Notes: generated by a model not told the origin, from the sequence alone. DNA of 64,000 nucleotides from Ridgeia piscesae (GCA_025642075.2 JAODUO010000079.1:316501-380500), one strand, 5' to 3'; numbered from the stretch's first letter, positions 29,283-40,263 are shown. Translations and numbers: made by a program.

Positions 29283-29484
29283 GGAGGTGGCTGTTTGCTA
29301 CTTCTCCACGTCCAAATGCATGTAAACGCCTGATGTCAGTCTTGTCAAACGTAACTTCAATCTAACTGAATCTAATCGAATATGATCTTACTTTACCCTA
29401 AACCTAAATATATTTGTACTTCGGAACAGCCATAAAAATAAGGTCATTTGGACGTCGAGGCTGGGGTAGCAAATAGCCATCGCC
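29283..29484. mobile_element. Fold-back MITE-like element, about 200 bp
   Basis: The left arm at 29,283-29,318 (GAGGTGGCTGTTTGCTACTT onward) is the imperfect reverse complement of the right arm at 29,445-29,484 (ending GTAGCAAATAGCCATCGCC). Both arms end inward in the shared word ACGTCCAAATG or its complement. The arms are about 36-40 bp with a three-base gap, around a 126-bp centre. No coding potential is seen, so it would be a non-autonomous element. I could not define a target-site duplication. Confidence 0.55.
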
Positions 29485-29920
29485 AAAAAAATTGATCGCA
29501 ATGTTTTACCACTTCACTCCATTTAAATTATGAGTCTGGGTTCGTATCCCATTAACTATCCGTCCGGGGTGGTTGGAGGGAAGGGGTAGGTGAAGTTGTG
29601 TATGTGTACTTGCCGAAAGTAATGACAATTTGTTATATTTTTCTCGCAATGTCTTATTAATGAAACCAAACACGTAACCAAAACGGTGAGCACTCTGAGC
29701 AGATGGACCAGTCCAATTAATATGATGGCCATTGATGGGGAAGGCCCAGCTGTTGGGTGTAATGGAATCGCTTCGCGGAGTGTTTTTTAGTCCAATCATA
29801 TTGGAGCGATTGTGTGACGTAACGCTACGCAACATTGGGTGTGATGATTACGGTTGGCAGTTGAGCGCGCCAATGCGAACGATATAGACATGAAACTTGG
29901 TCGGCCACACAAACGTGGTG

Positions 29921-29928
29921 TGACGTCA
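29921..29928. promoter_or_regulatory. Perfect CRE palindrome TGACGTCA
   Basis: An exact CREB/ATF consensus in a CpG-rich stretch about 200 bp upstream of a candidate donor site at 30,124. Whether it is used is unknown. Confidence 0.35.
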
Positions 29929-30249
29929 CATCTATTGTTCGTCGAACTTGGACAAGAAACAGTTATGCGCGTTCAACAGATCTAGAAGCGGTCGAAAAGG
30001 ACAGACACTTCACGTTTTGAAGACGAATATGTTCTGAACGACTTGCCATTTCGTCGCTGTCTTCGATTGCAACGAGTTGTTGCCACGGCGCGCCGCCAAA
30101 ATTACCATCTATCTTGTAACAAGGTAAGCAACGGGTTGGAAAATTTCACTTTTCATATAAAAACAATGCTAATTCAAACCTCAACTATGCTAGTTGATGT
30201 TGCAAAATGTTAATTATGTGATCGCGTTGAAAGATTATGGTATGTTCAG

Positions 30250-30579
30250 GTGTGTTATTGCGATTTCAGGTGTGAGCACCAATGTTCGACAATGTCAATG
30301 TGGCGTTCTACAGCCCACGCCACGCCACGCCAACGGAACCAAGCGATCGACCTGGTCTTGGAATATCGCGTCACAATCAAACACAGGCCGACCCTGTCGC
30401 AAACATATCCCTTGGCTCTGCCACGAACGCTCAAGTCGCTCTATCTGGTAGACCTCCTAGTCCTATCCGGTTGTACGTTTGGCTCGAGTCAGACGAAACG
30501 TGATCTGAGCGCAACACTGAACGACATACTTCGGGTCGAAATCGTTTTCGCTGGATATAGTCCAGCCGGAATCTCATAG
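30250..30579 (+). other. Doubtful second exon of a CpG-rich spliced ORF
   Basis: A strong donor AACAAG|GTAAGC (intron from 30,124) and acceptors TATGTTCAG (30,249) or CGATTTCAG (30,269) bracket a 126-146-bp intron. Joining phase 0 at 30,123 to 30,250 leaves the frame open to a TAG at 30,577. The first exon has no in-frame ATG after its last stop. The peptide is Arg/Thr-rich (for example CEHQCSTMSMWRSTAHATP) and matches nothing I know. It could be a transposon remnant or noncoding RNA. Confidence 0.2.
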
Positions 30580-31325
30580 CAGCTTCGCTTCGTACGTCCT
30601 GTCCGTGTCTTGTCTCTTTCTCCGTGGGCCACTACGACGTATTAGTGTCAACGCCCGATTATATGTTCTGTGTTGTTTAGTTTTGTGACGAGATGGTTGT
30701 TACGGGGGACCGTTGCAATTCCCGGATGAGATCCAGGCCTAATCGACTGAGCGTCCTGGCAAAGTTCGCGCTGTTGATTGGACTCGCCTGTTGTGTATCC
30801 AGACCTGGTGCTTGTGGTGGTTTGTGGACGGGACAAATGTTGCTTGTCTGTTCGACTTACATGTATGTTACGTGTGTGTACTGTTTTGTTCGATTTGCGG
30901 AGGAAGCTGAAAGTCGCCGAAATGTCCGCCTGGCAAAACCTCACTTTGCAACTAAGCAATGAATGCCACAATATCAATGACAATTACAATCTGCCATGTT
31001 GAACAGTTAAATTTAAAAAATAAAACTATGAACAACACGTTTTCACGGTGACTGTTACTCAGCATGATAAAGAAACATACTTGTTCAATAAAATTGTGAG
31101 ACTATTCATTATGTCTATGTAGATACGGATCTTTCGCGTCATCGTGGGTTCTATTGTTCGTCTAGAAGGTCAAACAATACACAAGTGGACCCCACCCTTA
31201 TACGGTTAATGAATTGTGGGAAAATACCATTAGACATTATAAAGTTTCCTGACCATATAAATCTAGTAAACAGGTTTTACATCGTCGTAATTAATGCTAA
31301 AACTTCGAGCCAAGCCCGTTTACTA

Positions 31326-32100
31326 CCCAGCTAGCAAATCTCCGTGGTTACCACGTGGCAGCCACGTGGCGCTATCGTGGCTACCACGTCGAAAACGTTA
31401 CGTCGAAACGACGTGATTTTGTCGAGTCGCAGCTACGTCGTCGCCACGTTTTCCACCACGTTTATACCACGTCATAGGTGGCATTTTCTACGTGGATACC
31501 ACGTGATTTTGTAGGTCGCAGTTACGTGGTCACCACGTGAAAATTTCACATATATATCACATTATTATCACGTTTCCACCACGTTTATACCACATTATAG
31601 GTGGCATTTTCTACGTGGATACGACGTGCTTTTGTAGGGTCGCTGTTACGTGGTCACCACGTGAAAATTTCACATATATATCACATTATTATCATGTTTC
31701 CACCACGTTTATACCACGTTATAGGTGGCATTTTCTACGTGGATACGACGTCATTTTGTAGGGTCGCAGTTACGTGGTCACCACGTGAAAATTTCACATA
31801 TATATCACATTATTATCACGTTTTCACCACGTTTATACCACGTTATGGGTGGCATTTTCTACGTGGATACGACGTGATTTTGTAGGATCGCAGTTACGTA
31901 GTCACCACGTGAAAATTTCACATATACATCACGTTATTATCACGTTTCCACCACATTTATAACACGTTGATGGTGTCGTAACGACGCATTTTCTACGTAG
32001 AAACGACGTAATTTTGTATGGCCGCAGTTACGTGGTCCACACGTTGATATATCACAGATATATCACGTTGATGTCACGTTTACTATACGTTACACTCATA
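31326..32100. repeat. 124-bp E-box-rich tandem repeat, about 5 copies
   Basis: GCATTTTCTACGTGG recurs at about 31,481, 31,604, 31,728, 31,852 and 31,986, giving periods of 123, 124, 124 and 134 bp. Each unit carries CACCACGTGAAAATTTCACA, several further ACGTGG/CCACGT words and TATACCACGTTAT. At least seven exact CACGTG E-boxes are visible (31,352, 31,363, 31,500, 31,534 and one per following unit). The unit edges diverge after 31,990. Confidence 0.93.
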
Positions 32101-32540
32101 CAAAACAGTCTTGTATTTATTTAACGTTGGGTTGATCGCAATAATCGAGCCCCAAAACGTACAACAGTACTTATTCATAATTGGTATATGAAACGATGAC
32201 AATCATGATCATCCCAACACCGCGATGAAAACTCGCTACATCGGCGCCACGTGTCAAATAGTTCAGATTGAATACATCTATCACTCGCTAGGTGACGCCA
32301 ATGTGGCTGTTTTCCTCGCGATACGAAGTTACACTCCGCGCGTGTTCGTCGGCGTTGTGCACTCCACGGTTACGTCGTCGAGTTTCACCGACACTATTTT
32401 CGTCGTTCCCTTGGCATTTCATCTCCATTGTTCAGTTTCCGTTATTGTGGCATACCGCTGACTTTAGATAAAACACAAGTTATGTTTTTTCAATAAACAA
32501 ACAACACAACAGACTAACTTTTGCAAGAAATGTAAAACAT
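32101..32540. other. Stretch downstream of the minus-strand gene
   Basis: No exon is supported. A 78-codon open frame on the plus strand at 32,225-32,461 in CpG-rich sequence has no family resemblance. Confidence 0.35.
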
Positions 32541-32546
32541 TTTAAT
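32541..32546 (-). terminator. Candidate poly(A) signal ATTAAA of the minus-strand gene
   Basis: Read on the minus strand, ATTAAA lies about 52 bp after the predicted stop codon and is followed by a T-rich stretch. It is the commonest variant of the polyadenylation hexamer. Confidence 0.35.
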
Positions 32547-32597
32547 TATCGATGTAATTAGTACATCATAGAAATGATAATTTGAAAGTAATTCACT

Positions 32598-32666
32598 TCA
32601 CTTCACTTCACTTTCAGATGAAAGTTCTGTCGAGGCAGGCAATATCTGTTTCTTTGGAGCCGGTGC
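32598..32666 (-). CDS. Unrecognised minus-strand gene, last coding exon
   Basis: Minus-strand acceptor CTTCTGTTTAG, then a phase-0 exon encoding APAPKKQILPASTELSSESE, VK and stop (TGA at 32,600-32,598). It continues the frame of the upstream exon at 33,183-33,289 exactly. The tail is Ser/Glu-rich and basic at its start, with no domain I recognise. The stop sits inside a GTGAA-type short tandem repeat, so its position could vary between alleles. Confidence 0.55.
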   Translation of the reverse strand, partial: APAPKKQILPASTELSSESEVK

Positions 32667-33182
32667 CTAAACAGAAGAACATTTAAAACTATCATTTAAT
32701 TAAACTATTTAACAATAAAACAAACAATATTTATTCTATTAAATGTACCGTGAGTTAGAAAATCTTAAGATTAATCATTGTATCAACATATTTCACGAAA
32801 TCAAAATATGATTCGAGGCATGATATTGTTTCAAACCAAGATTTAACTGGTGACACCACCGACACCTCATGCACTTTCGAATTAAAAAAACATTGGAAAT
32901 CTAAGACAACAAAGACAGAGTACAGAGATGATCAGCATCACTGACATGCTAACAAGTGGACAACCAGGTATACCTGATCCACGTTAATTACCTTAATTGT
33001 TAGTCTTGGTCAATCATAACACCATTACTACTTGTTGTATCTAGCAAAGTGCAATGCATTTTCATTTCCTATAGCCTAATTGCATGGGGAAAGAAACTAT
33101 GCTGCAGGGTTTCTTACTTGAGTATAGCCACTTTTTACAAGAAGACACAACGACCCTAGTCTATATCAGAATTCTTAATTAC

Positions 33183-33289
33183 CTTATACTTCTGCCCTCC
33201 AAATTTCTTTGGCGCATGCTTGAGAGTGTCGGCAATTTCGGCCTCTACCTGGAAGACCTTGTCATTCCGATGGTTCCTCAGGCAAGCTT
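33183..33289 (-). CDS. Unrecognised minus-strand gene, middle coding exon
   Basis: This 107-nt exon has a strong acceptor (TTCTTTTCTCTAG) and donor (TATAAG|GTAATT) on the minus strand. It enters in phase 1 and leaves in phase 0. It encodes ACLRNHRNDKVFQVEAEIAD followed by TLKHAPKKFGGQKYK: an amphipathic, probably helical stretch and then a basic tail. Three exons joining without frame breaks through two GT-AG introns (about 0.5 kb each) is good evidence that this was once a real gene. I do not recognise the family; a nuclear protein or a domesticated transposon fragment would both fit the basic composition, and neither is shown. Confidence 0.6.
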
Positions 33290-33410
33290 CTAGAGAAAAG
33301 AAAGTGCAACAAACTGTTATATTAAAGAAGGTTAGATGAATATGTATCAATAGACAAAAAACACTGAAACGTTAATTTATTATGGTAAGGAAAACTAGCT
33401 TCAAGTCTGA

Positions 33411-33500
33411 TGGGGCACAATGGTCGAGCATTTAGTGTTGCATGAACAGTCATTCAAAGAAACTTGGGTTCAAATAATTGCGCCAGCCATGCAGTGGATC
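33411..33500 (+). mobile_element. Possible tRNA-derived SINE fragment in an intron
   Basis: An A-box-like AATGGTCGAGCATTTAG and, about 48 bp later, a B-box-like GGGTTCAAATAATTG have the order and spacing of a degraded tRNA-derived SINE head. It lies inside the predicted first intron of the minus-strand gene. The match is weak and no tail boundary is visible. Confidence 0.3.
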
Positions 33501-33788
33501 AGTATAAGTTTTACCGTTTTATCCACCATGTTGAAACATGAGCATCCTCCCCATCTGACTTGTATTTTTCGGTTGGTTTCTTCTATCTTGTGTTTATTCC
33601 AAATGAAATAAAAATATTCCATGCAGGTAAATGGAAAACTGGACATAGACTGAAGGACTCACCGAGTGGCAAAATGATGTTGATCGTATATGTTGGTAGA
33701 AAAACATTTTAAATTACAAGACAACAACCAACAATAATCATGTTATTATATAACAGTGGCATACTGTTTATGATGTAATTAAACTTAC

Positions 33789-33873
33789 TGTTTATTTTCC
33801 TGGCGATTGGCAGGTCGATAAATGCGATCTTGCCCTTCTTCCCCTTCAGGCTGTACCACACCATACAAAACAT
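33789..33873 (-). CDS. Unrecognised minus-strand gene, first visible coding exon
   Basis: On the minus strand, ATG at 33,873 opens MFCMVWYSLKGKKGKIAFID, then LPIARKIN, and the donor AAACA|GTAAGT at 33,788 leaves in phase 1. Joined to the two downstream exons the product is about 86 residues. An in-frame TAA lies 21-23 nt before this ATG. A different frame just upstream (34,055-33,846) is open for 69 codons and contains CPGHKYFIIYDTRHAGNAKK before running into this exon out of frame. The gene may therefore be longer and frameshifted (a decayed copy), or the upstream frame may belong to another exon. The start is tentative. Confidence 0.45.
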
Positions 33874-33959
33874 TTGTTCCGATATTTCTTAGCATTCCCT
33901 GCATGGCGGGTGTCGTAAATGATGAAATATTTGTGGCCCGGGCACTCCTTGGACTGTGG

Positions 33960-34005
33960 TCTGCCTGGAGGCTTATCGGCCACGGCCGATAAGCCTCCAG
34001 GCAGA
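33960..34005. repeat. 46-bp near-perfect palindrome (22-bp arms, 2-bp centre)
   Basis: The left arm at 33,960-33,981 (TCTGCCTGGAGGCTTATCGG...) is the exact reverse complement of the right arm at 33,984-34,005, separated only by AC. It lies inside the open frame that precedes the minus-strand gene, where it would read LPGGLSAVADKPPGRP. Symmetry stops abruptly on both sides. Confidence 0.97.
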
Positions 34006-35079
34006 TGCCTGCACTTAGTGTAATTTAATCCCATTTCAATGATGACAAATTGCATTGCCAGAGACTAGGACTGGGAAGTCCACAGACATCCCTGTAACAT
34101 ATACTGCCCTTATCTAGATGAAAGACGTAACAACTTTATCACTGTCACTGCTTTGGCGCTTCATCCGTTCTTCCCGCCAAAACTCACCAGAGTTTATTCC
34201 TGATTCTCAATTTGCCAAACAGTCTATAAGCACAGCACATACATTCTACACACAGACCTCATCGATGTCCTTGTTATTAACATTGCCAACATAGTCCACG
34301 TCTGTTTTTATACATCATATGACAACAGACAACATACGATACATACCCCATTTGTGGCCCTGTTATCAGCAATGATAAACATTTCGTCTGCTGCTATACA
34401 TCACGTAACTATGACGTCACGTTGTGAACACCCACAGAGAGAGGGGTGGGGGAAAGGGAGTGTTGCGACATTTACGTACGCACAGCCAGTGCGATCAATT
34501 GGATAGGCCAACTGTCGGTGAATATTTGTTTGTTTTATAAAACGTTCTAAAAATAACATTAGGTAACCAGAAGGTGTCCGATCTCTGGCGCTGCTTCCCT
34601 TCACGATCGGCCACGTGCTGTGAAACTAAATGTATGCACCAATCAGGATAGGGTCGAGGTCAGGACGCATGCAGACGCCATCTAGTAGCAAATGTGTACT
34701 CGGGCGCACATATTAAGAAAACATATTCATGTTAGAGCACGTTTGTAATCAGTCAGTATGGTGGATTGTAGGTGTAAGACTAACACCCGCAGACTGACGT
34801 AGTTCGCCTGGCGTGTGTTCTCACAGAGGAAGGCGGACACACTTACTTTGGTTTTATCTTCACGATTTCGCGAATGTTTCCGCATTTCTGTGGCGGTTCC
34901 AGTTCCTGGGCGAGCCCTTTTATTGATGCCATCTTCCAGAATATGTTTTCCTTTCCCCTGGTGGAATCCGGAAGCAATACACAGTGTATTGGTATCCTTG
35001 TATGGACTTCCCATTATTAAGACCTGTACCTCTGCTCCGTCTAACTCCATATTGGAAACCCTCTACCATTCCCTGTTCA
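34006..35079. other. Stretch without a supported gene
   Basis: A possible minus-strand acceptor TATATGTTACAG lies near 34,095, which could feed the exon upstream of the palindrome. Otherwise only short, unrecognised open frames are seen. A 107-codon minus-strand frame at 34,727-35,050 follows the possible retrotransposon tail. Confidence 0.35.
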
Positions 35080-35245
35080 ATCATTGTTCCCTGTTGTCGT
35101 CCTTCCCTGGCCTCTCAAGTCCCTCCTCACACGGTCTTCCCATCTCAGCTGTGGCCTTCTCCTGTGTCTTTGGTGCAGTTCAGCCTCGGTTCTCTTTGCA
35201 AGTGTCCTTTCTTCGCAATCTCGCAGCTTTTAATACTGTTGTCGC
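35080..35245 (-). mobile_element. Possible degraded non-LTR retrotransposon 3' tail
   Basis: On the minus strand the frame reads KLRDCEERTLAKRTEAELHQ and then RHRRRPQLRWEDRVRRDL before a stop. The pattern of basic residues, (R)P, aromatic-basic, W, D/E, then RV(R/K)xDL is common near the C-terminus of degraded non-LTR (LINE-type) polyproteins in invertebrate genomes. No reverse-transcriptase motif is present in the window, so this would be a short truncated relic. The plus strand is also open here, which weakens the case. Confidence 0.3.
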
Positions 35246-35537
35246 TGCGGCAGGAGCTCTGTGTCCAGACTACACTGGCACGAGGGTAACGCACGCTCTC
35301 AGAACTTACCTTGAATGTAGCATTGGTAAACTGGTGGGTTAATATCGTGGGCTTTTTAAGGCAACCATCCACATATCCACAAATCGTACAATAAATATAA
35401 CCAGGTTGTTTGAACTGTTTTATGAATTATCAAGAACTAATGTATTTTTTTTGGAAGATATAATACAGATTGTCACGCCACCAGTATTGCATTCATCTGT
35501 AACACACAGTGTTATTATAACATTTAAAATATGGTTC
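35246..35537. other. AT-rich stretch leading into the AT-repeat block
   Basis: No gene seen. An AATAAA lies at about 35,390 on the plus strand with no gene assigned to it. Confidence 0.35.
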
Positions 35538-35596
<59 letters not shown>

Positions 35597-35599
35597 TAT

Positions 35600-35650
<51 letters not shown>

Positions 35651-35715
35651 TATTTATTATATTTATATAACTAATAATTATAGATTATTAAAATAAATAA
35701 ATAAATATATATTAT

Positions 35716-35788
<73 letters not shown>

Positions 35789-35790
35789 CT

Positions 35791-35831
<41 letters not shown>

Positions 35832-35880
35832 TATTTATTATATTTATATATACTAAAATAATTATAGATTATTAAAATAA

Positions 35881-35954
<74 letters not shown>

Positions 35955-36017
35955 ATTATTTATTATATTTATATAACTATATAATAATTATAATAATTAA
36001 AATAAATAAATAAATAA

Positions 36018-36064
<47 letters not shown>

Positions 36065-36068
36065 TTTT

Positions 36069-36111
<43 letters not shown>

Positions 36112-36115
36112 ATCA
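35538..36115. repeat. (AT)n block with a higher-order unit
   Basis: Long (AT)n runs are separated by three copies of a longer module, TTATTTATTATATTTATATA followed by an ATTATAGATTATTAAAATAAA-type stretch. The copies start at about 35,649, 35,830 and 35,957, so the block is a compound array and not simply a microsatellite. Confidence 0.93.
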
Positions 36116-36558
36116 TTGTAATCATGTAATATTATATATGTGTATATAAATATACATATTATATATTGTTATTAATATTATTTGACATGTTTAAGAAAGT
36201 GATACGAGAAATTTAGCAGGAAATCAAAGTGTGGCATGGCTGCGTCTTCAGTGTGTTATAATAATCACTAGGTGTCGTGCTAGTATAGCGATGCCCGCCA
36301 CCTACTGGCTATGAGTTGAATTATAAACCGTAATAACAGGTAATAGAAAGTTGCTCTTTTGCCGTCTTTTATCAGCATTGGCCCTTTAATCATTTACTGG
36401 GAATCTCGTTCAGCATTATTTCGCTTAATTATCAATATGAATGCGTATTAAAAAGGCTTACGCAGTGTCCATTTCAAAAACATGCAAAATTAGAAAGCCA
36501 CAGGCAAGTAAATGATTAGTAAATGGTTTGACATATGTTACCTTGACCTTCTGTACAA
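36116..36558. other. Noncoding stretch between the AT block and the candidate promoter
   Basis: No gene seen. Confidence 0.35.
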
Positions 36559-36603
36559 CGCATGCGCTTCGGCGAAGAAATCGGCCATAGTTGTTTACGA
36601 GAA
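36559..36603 (+). promoter_or_regulatory. Candidate promoter and noncoding exon for the myristoylated AMPK beta isoform
   Basis: The exon at 37,770 begins after an acceptor, so a noncoding exon must lie upstream. The best candidate is a small CpG-rich patch with an NRF1-like CGCATGCGC at 36,559-36,567, followed by a donor GAGAA|GTGAGT with its intron starting at 36,604. The exon start is unknown, perhaps near 36,570. This is inference from motifs; a promoter farther upstream is equally possible. Confidence 0.3.
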
Positions 36604-37769
36604 GTGAGTGCCGCAGTGTTGCTTCATAGTTTGCATTTTATGCGTCCTTGGTGGCATTTATATGCTGATTTTGCTAGGCATATCATGAACCAATATTGCC
36701 CCCAAAATTGTGTACCAAAGCACAAACTACAACTCTTGATATTGACAAAAAACTAACAATATTTTACCAAATGTCATAATTTCGTTTTCATCCTCGGATG
36801 AGGTCCTGCATGGAATATGTTCGTGATATCGATTACACCCAACATACTTTTTATGTTTATATGACTGTGGAAACATATGAACTCACAGAAACGGTTTAAA
36901 GTTATTTGAATAAGTAGGTTTCATACAATAAGCTGATTATCGACGTAAGAAAACACGTGAAAAACCCGATATCCCACAGCCACAGGCACTACTGAACAGA
37001 TATACTTATTTATTCAAGAAAAGAAGCGCAAGGTCAAGCTAAATCCCTTTTTAGTATGCATTTATAACATAAATTAACAATGTATGTTATTTGTGAGCAA
37101 CAAACTGCATTTATTGATAAGCAATGCATGACGTTGTTAGCTTTACGTCCCCACTTATAATATTTAAGTACCGCATTTAACCGATACATCAAGGAGGTAG
37201 ACCAGACAGAAAATATCCAGTGTCGGGTAGCTAGATTTGTCCTAAACAACTACAGTCAAAGAGAAAGCACGTCTGCAATGATTAACCACCTGCATTAGGA
37301 CTCTGTTGAGAAAAGTAGAAGTAGCTTTTACCTTCAAGGATGATTCTGATTGCACTTGCAGGATCTATCTGGGTCAAAAGTGTGATCACTGATCTAAGGA
37401 TTCAGATCATCTTTGGACTGACATAGTGGTGTTTCCCATTTCCTGTAATACACAATAATAAAAAGTAAGACTAGGAGGAGTTGTGAAATATTTCCAATTA
37501 ATATATTGTACTAATGAAATACTATAAATCACTAAAATTGCTTATCCCACAGTCTCCAAAGTTGACTGGAAATTTAAAAATTGTCATAATATTATCAATA
37601 ACTTTGTAATCACCCATTTAACTCTTCCACTTAGATATCCTGTTCATTTGCACCTATTTATCATTTTGCAATTTAATCAACATTTTTACAGCCACTCATC
37701 CAGATGCTTCCATTTTTAGTAAAAAAATTATGTTTGATGATGTACAGGTTTTTGTTTTGTAAATTGCAG
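36604..37769 (+). other. Predicted 5'-UTR intron of AMPK beta
   Basis: If the donor at 36,604 is used, this 1.2-kb stretch is the intron that ends TTGTAAATTGCAG at 37,769. No exon is seen within it. Confidence 0.3.
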
Positions 37770-37778
37770 TTTTGAAAC

Positions 37779-37907
37779 ATGGGCAATGCATCGGCACGAG
37801 AGAAAGGGCGTCATTCCTCAGGAGAGGACAGTGGACCAACAATGGCTGTGCGTGACTTCATGTCTGGTTCGCTGGAAGAATCAGAGGAATGCATGCAGGG
37901 ATCTACT
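37779..37907 (+). CDS. PRKAB: AMPK beta subunit, alternative first coding exon A (myristoylated N-terminus)
   Basis: Forty-three codons starting MGNASAREKGRHSSGEDSGP and ending at ACT|GTGAGT (donor at 37,908), phase 0. MGN followed by small and Ser residues is the classical start of AMPK beta 1/2: after Met removal Gly2 is N-myristoylated, which tethers the kinase to membranes and aids its activation by AMP. The start context AACATGG is optimal, and an in-frame TGA lies at 37,773-37,775, so the ATG is fixed. The exon is preceded by an acceptor (ATTGCAG, 37,769), implying a noncoding exon upstream. The exon is Ser/Glu-rich and presumably disordered. It joins in frame to the shared exon at 55,898, an 18-kb intron. 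Confidence 0.75.
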
Positions 37908-40263
37908 GTGAGTACACATTTTATGTCCTCATTTTACTGTGTTACTAGGATATATATATATGTATATATATACATTTATTTATTTATTTACAGTTTTATT
38001 TTGTAGGCCTAAAAATGTTGACCAGTATTAATATACATGTGGTAATTGTGAACAGTTTCTAAATAGCCAACATTTACTAAAATGATGTTCTTGCCAGTTG
38101 TGTTGTTCCCAGTTAAGCACATGCAGCTGTTGCCTACACATCATGAATTGGACAAGAAGAAACATGTTAGAAAACAAGAAGAATTGTTGTTGTTTTATAG
38201 TTTATGTTCTATATAGGGTTAGGAATTGATTGGCAGTGAACTCTCTATATTATAGGATAACTAGTTCCGGTCTTCAGAAAATATTGCGATTCTACCAAAT
38301 TTCTGGTGGTTTGCGTTGGTACAGATTCTGAAGAGAAATACTACATAAAAATATAAATTTGGATGACAAAACATACATATAACTAGTAAAAATACCAGTC
38401 TGGTAGAAAACAGCTGGTGTGTCTGGCGTATTTGCAATAATATTATAACAACTGTCAAACTTGTCCGGGCCATTTAACTTAAAGCATAGCTATTGGATTG
38501 GCAGTGACTGTACCTATTGTTAAAAAAATACATGCACATGTACACAAAAACTGAACCAGCCCCCATAAAAGAACATGGTATATGTTCCTTACCACAACAT
38601 CCACTTTGTGTTGTCACGTTGAACAACAAATGCTGTTACTAACCAGGCCTTTCAAAGGCATTAGACTGTTTATCAATAATTAATGAAGGTCTGAAATAGT
38701 TGTTGTTCATCAGACATGTCACAGTTCTATGTATCGTTGACCTGGATGAGTAGTTAACATGCAACAGTCTGTTGACTGGTCCCCTACTGCAGGGATACAG
38801 GTTGCTAAATGATGTAAAGGTGGCAGCACATGTCTTGATTGGTCAGTCGATCTGGGAGTGCGTCCATGATTTGCATGTGGTGACTGGTGACATTTTGGGT
38901 GATGTTACAGTATTGCAGTTTGGTATATTTAGGGTTCTACGTATACACTACCCTCACAATTCATATGACGAAGCATGTGTCAGAAAGTATGGGCAGAGAT
39001 TAAACATCAGTGTTGGTTTTTATGACTGTTACAAAGTGTTTCCCAGGGCAAAGAACATAAGGGGTTGGGGACAGGACCTGTTTATAAAACAAATTAACAC
39101 AATAAATATTTCAGTATTTTGGATAGATATCGATATGTCTATAATATTATAATCCGCACATCACTGAATGTGTTTCACAAGTTCACAATATACACACTGA
39201 ACATTGATTAATAAGTTCAGTCATGGACTTTGATGCTTTTTAATGCATAGTTAAAATTTTAAATGGATAACGGTCATGCATATAATATGTGTGTAATATA
39301 TATATATACACATAATATATTACATATTATATGTACATACAATGTGTGTGTGTGTCATAATGTAATTGTCATCAATATTATCTTATGCTTTTATGTGCCA
39401 TTTGACTGATAAAATGTTTGAGAATGTTATAGGTTGATTTTGTAGAGAAGATTGCAGAATTTATTAATTGTTTTTAACAACAACAAAAACATAACATGGA
39501 TGAAACAACGCTTCAATGAAGCCATGATATAACTTTATTCATTGCACTGACAAATATTACCGTTGTCGTCAGACCTAAATAAGAAGTAACCACTGCCTTG
39601 TGTAGATAAATCATCTGGTTTATCCCGGCTCTCAGTAGATTACGTGACAATCAAGAACTGTAATGACATCCAGTCTTTCAGTGTCGACCTTTTCATTTCA
39701 TGTATGCTTTTTTCCACAATTTCCAAATGGAATGTTTCTGCAGTATTAGTCACCGTATGTGTCACTTATTACCACTGATATTGCCAGACAACGAATAAAC
39801 ACTGAATTGTAATGATAGTGTGTATGTCATGAACTTTAATAAGTAATCCAATTCTGTGTGTTAGCATGAATTTGGAATATTACATTCTTTGTTGGTGTTT
39901 GCACAGCACGCATTCTCTTATGATGAGATGGAGTAATCATACGTAAAATAAATTAATAATTGTAATGAAATAGAATCACTGATTGTTACTCAGACACTAG
40001 TTACAGTGAAAGTAGTCAAATATGGCTCGTCAAAATGTTACTGGGTTATTTCAGTTAATATGGTTAAATCAGCTTTAACTTAATTCAACAGCTGAAAGTC
40101 CCATCTATTTGTGTGTGATTTTGCATCATTTGGTTGAATTAATTGAGCGTTGTTGTTATTTTGACCTATTTCATAGTCAATTTACATTTTCCCTCAAATG
40201 TGACATGTATGTATATAAGAATAAAGATATAAACTAAAGACTGATTACCGGTACTCTTGTCTA
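37908..40263. other. AMPK beta intronic DNA, no exon supported
   Basis: Mostly AT-rich. A 126-codon open frame at 38,772-39,152 follows an acceptor-like CCCTACTGCAG, but it resembles no family and lacks a partner exon; I treat it as chance. Confidence 0.4.

Noticed and set aside
29530..29550. tRNA B-box-like GGGTTCGTATCCC
   Set aside because: No A box at the right distance and no cloverleaf; an isolated match.
34815..35342. 175-codon plus-strand open frame before an AATAAA
   Set aside because: It lies opposite a basic minus-strand frame that looks like a retrotransposon tail, and the peptide has no family resemblance.
38772..39152. 126-codon open frame after an acceptor-like CTGCAG
   Set aside because: No recognisable family, no donor in a consistent phase and no partner exon; length is compatible with chance.
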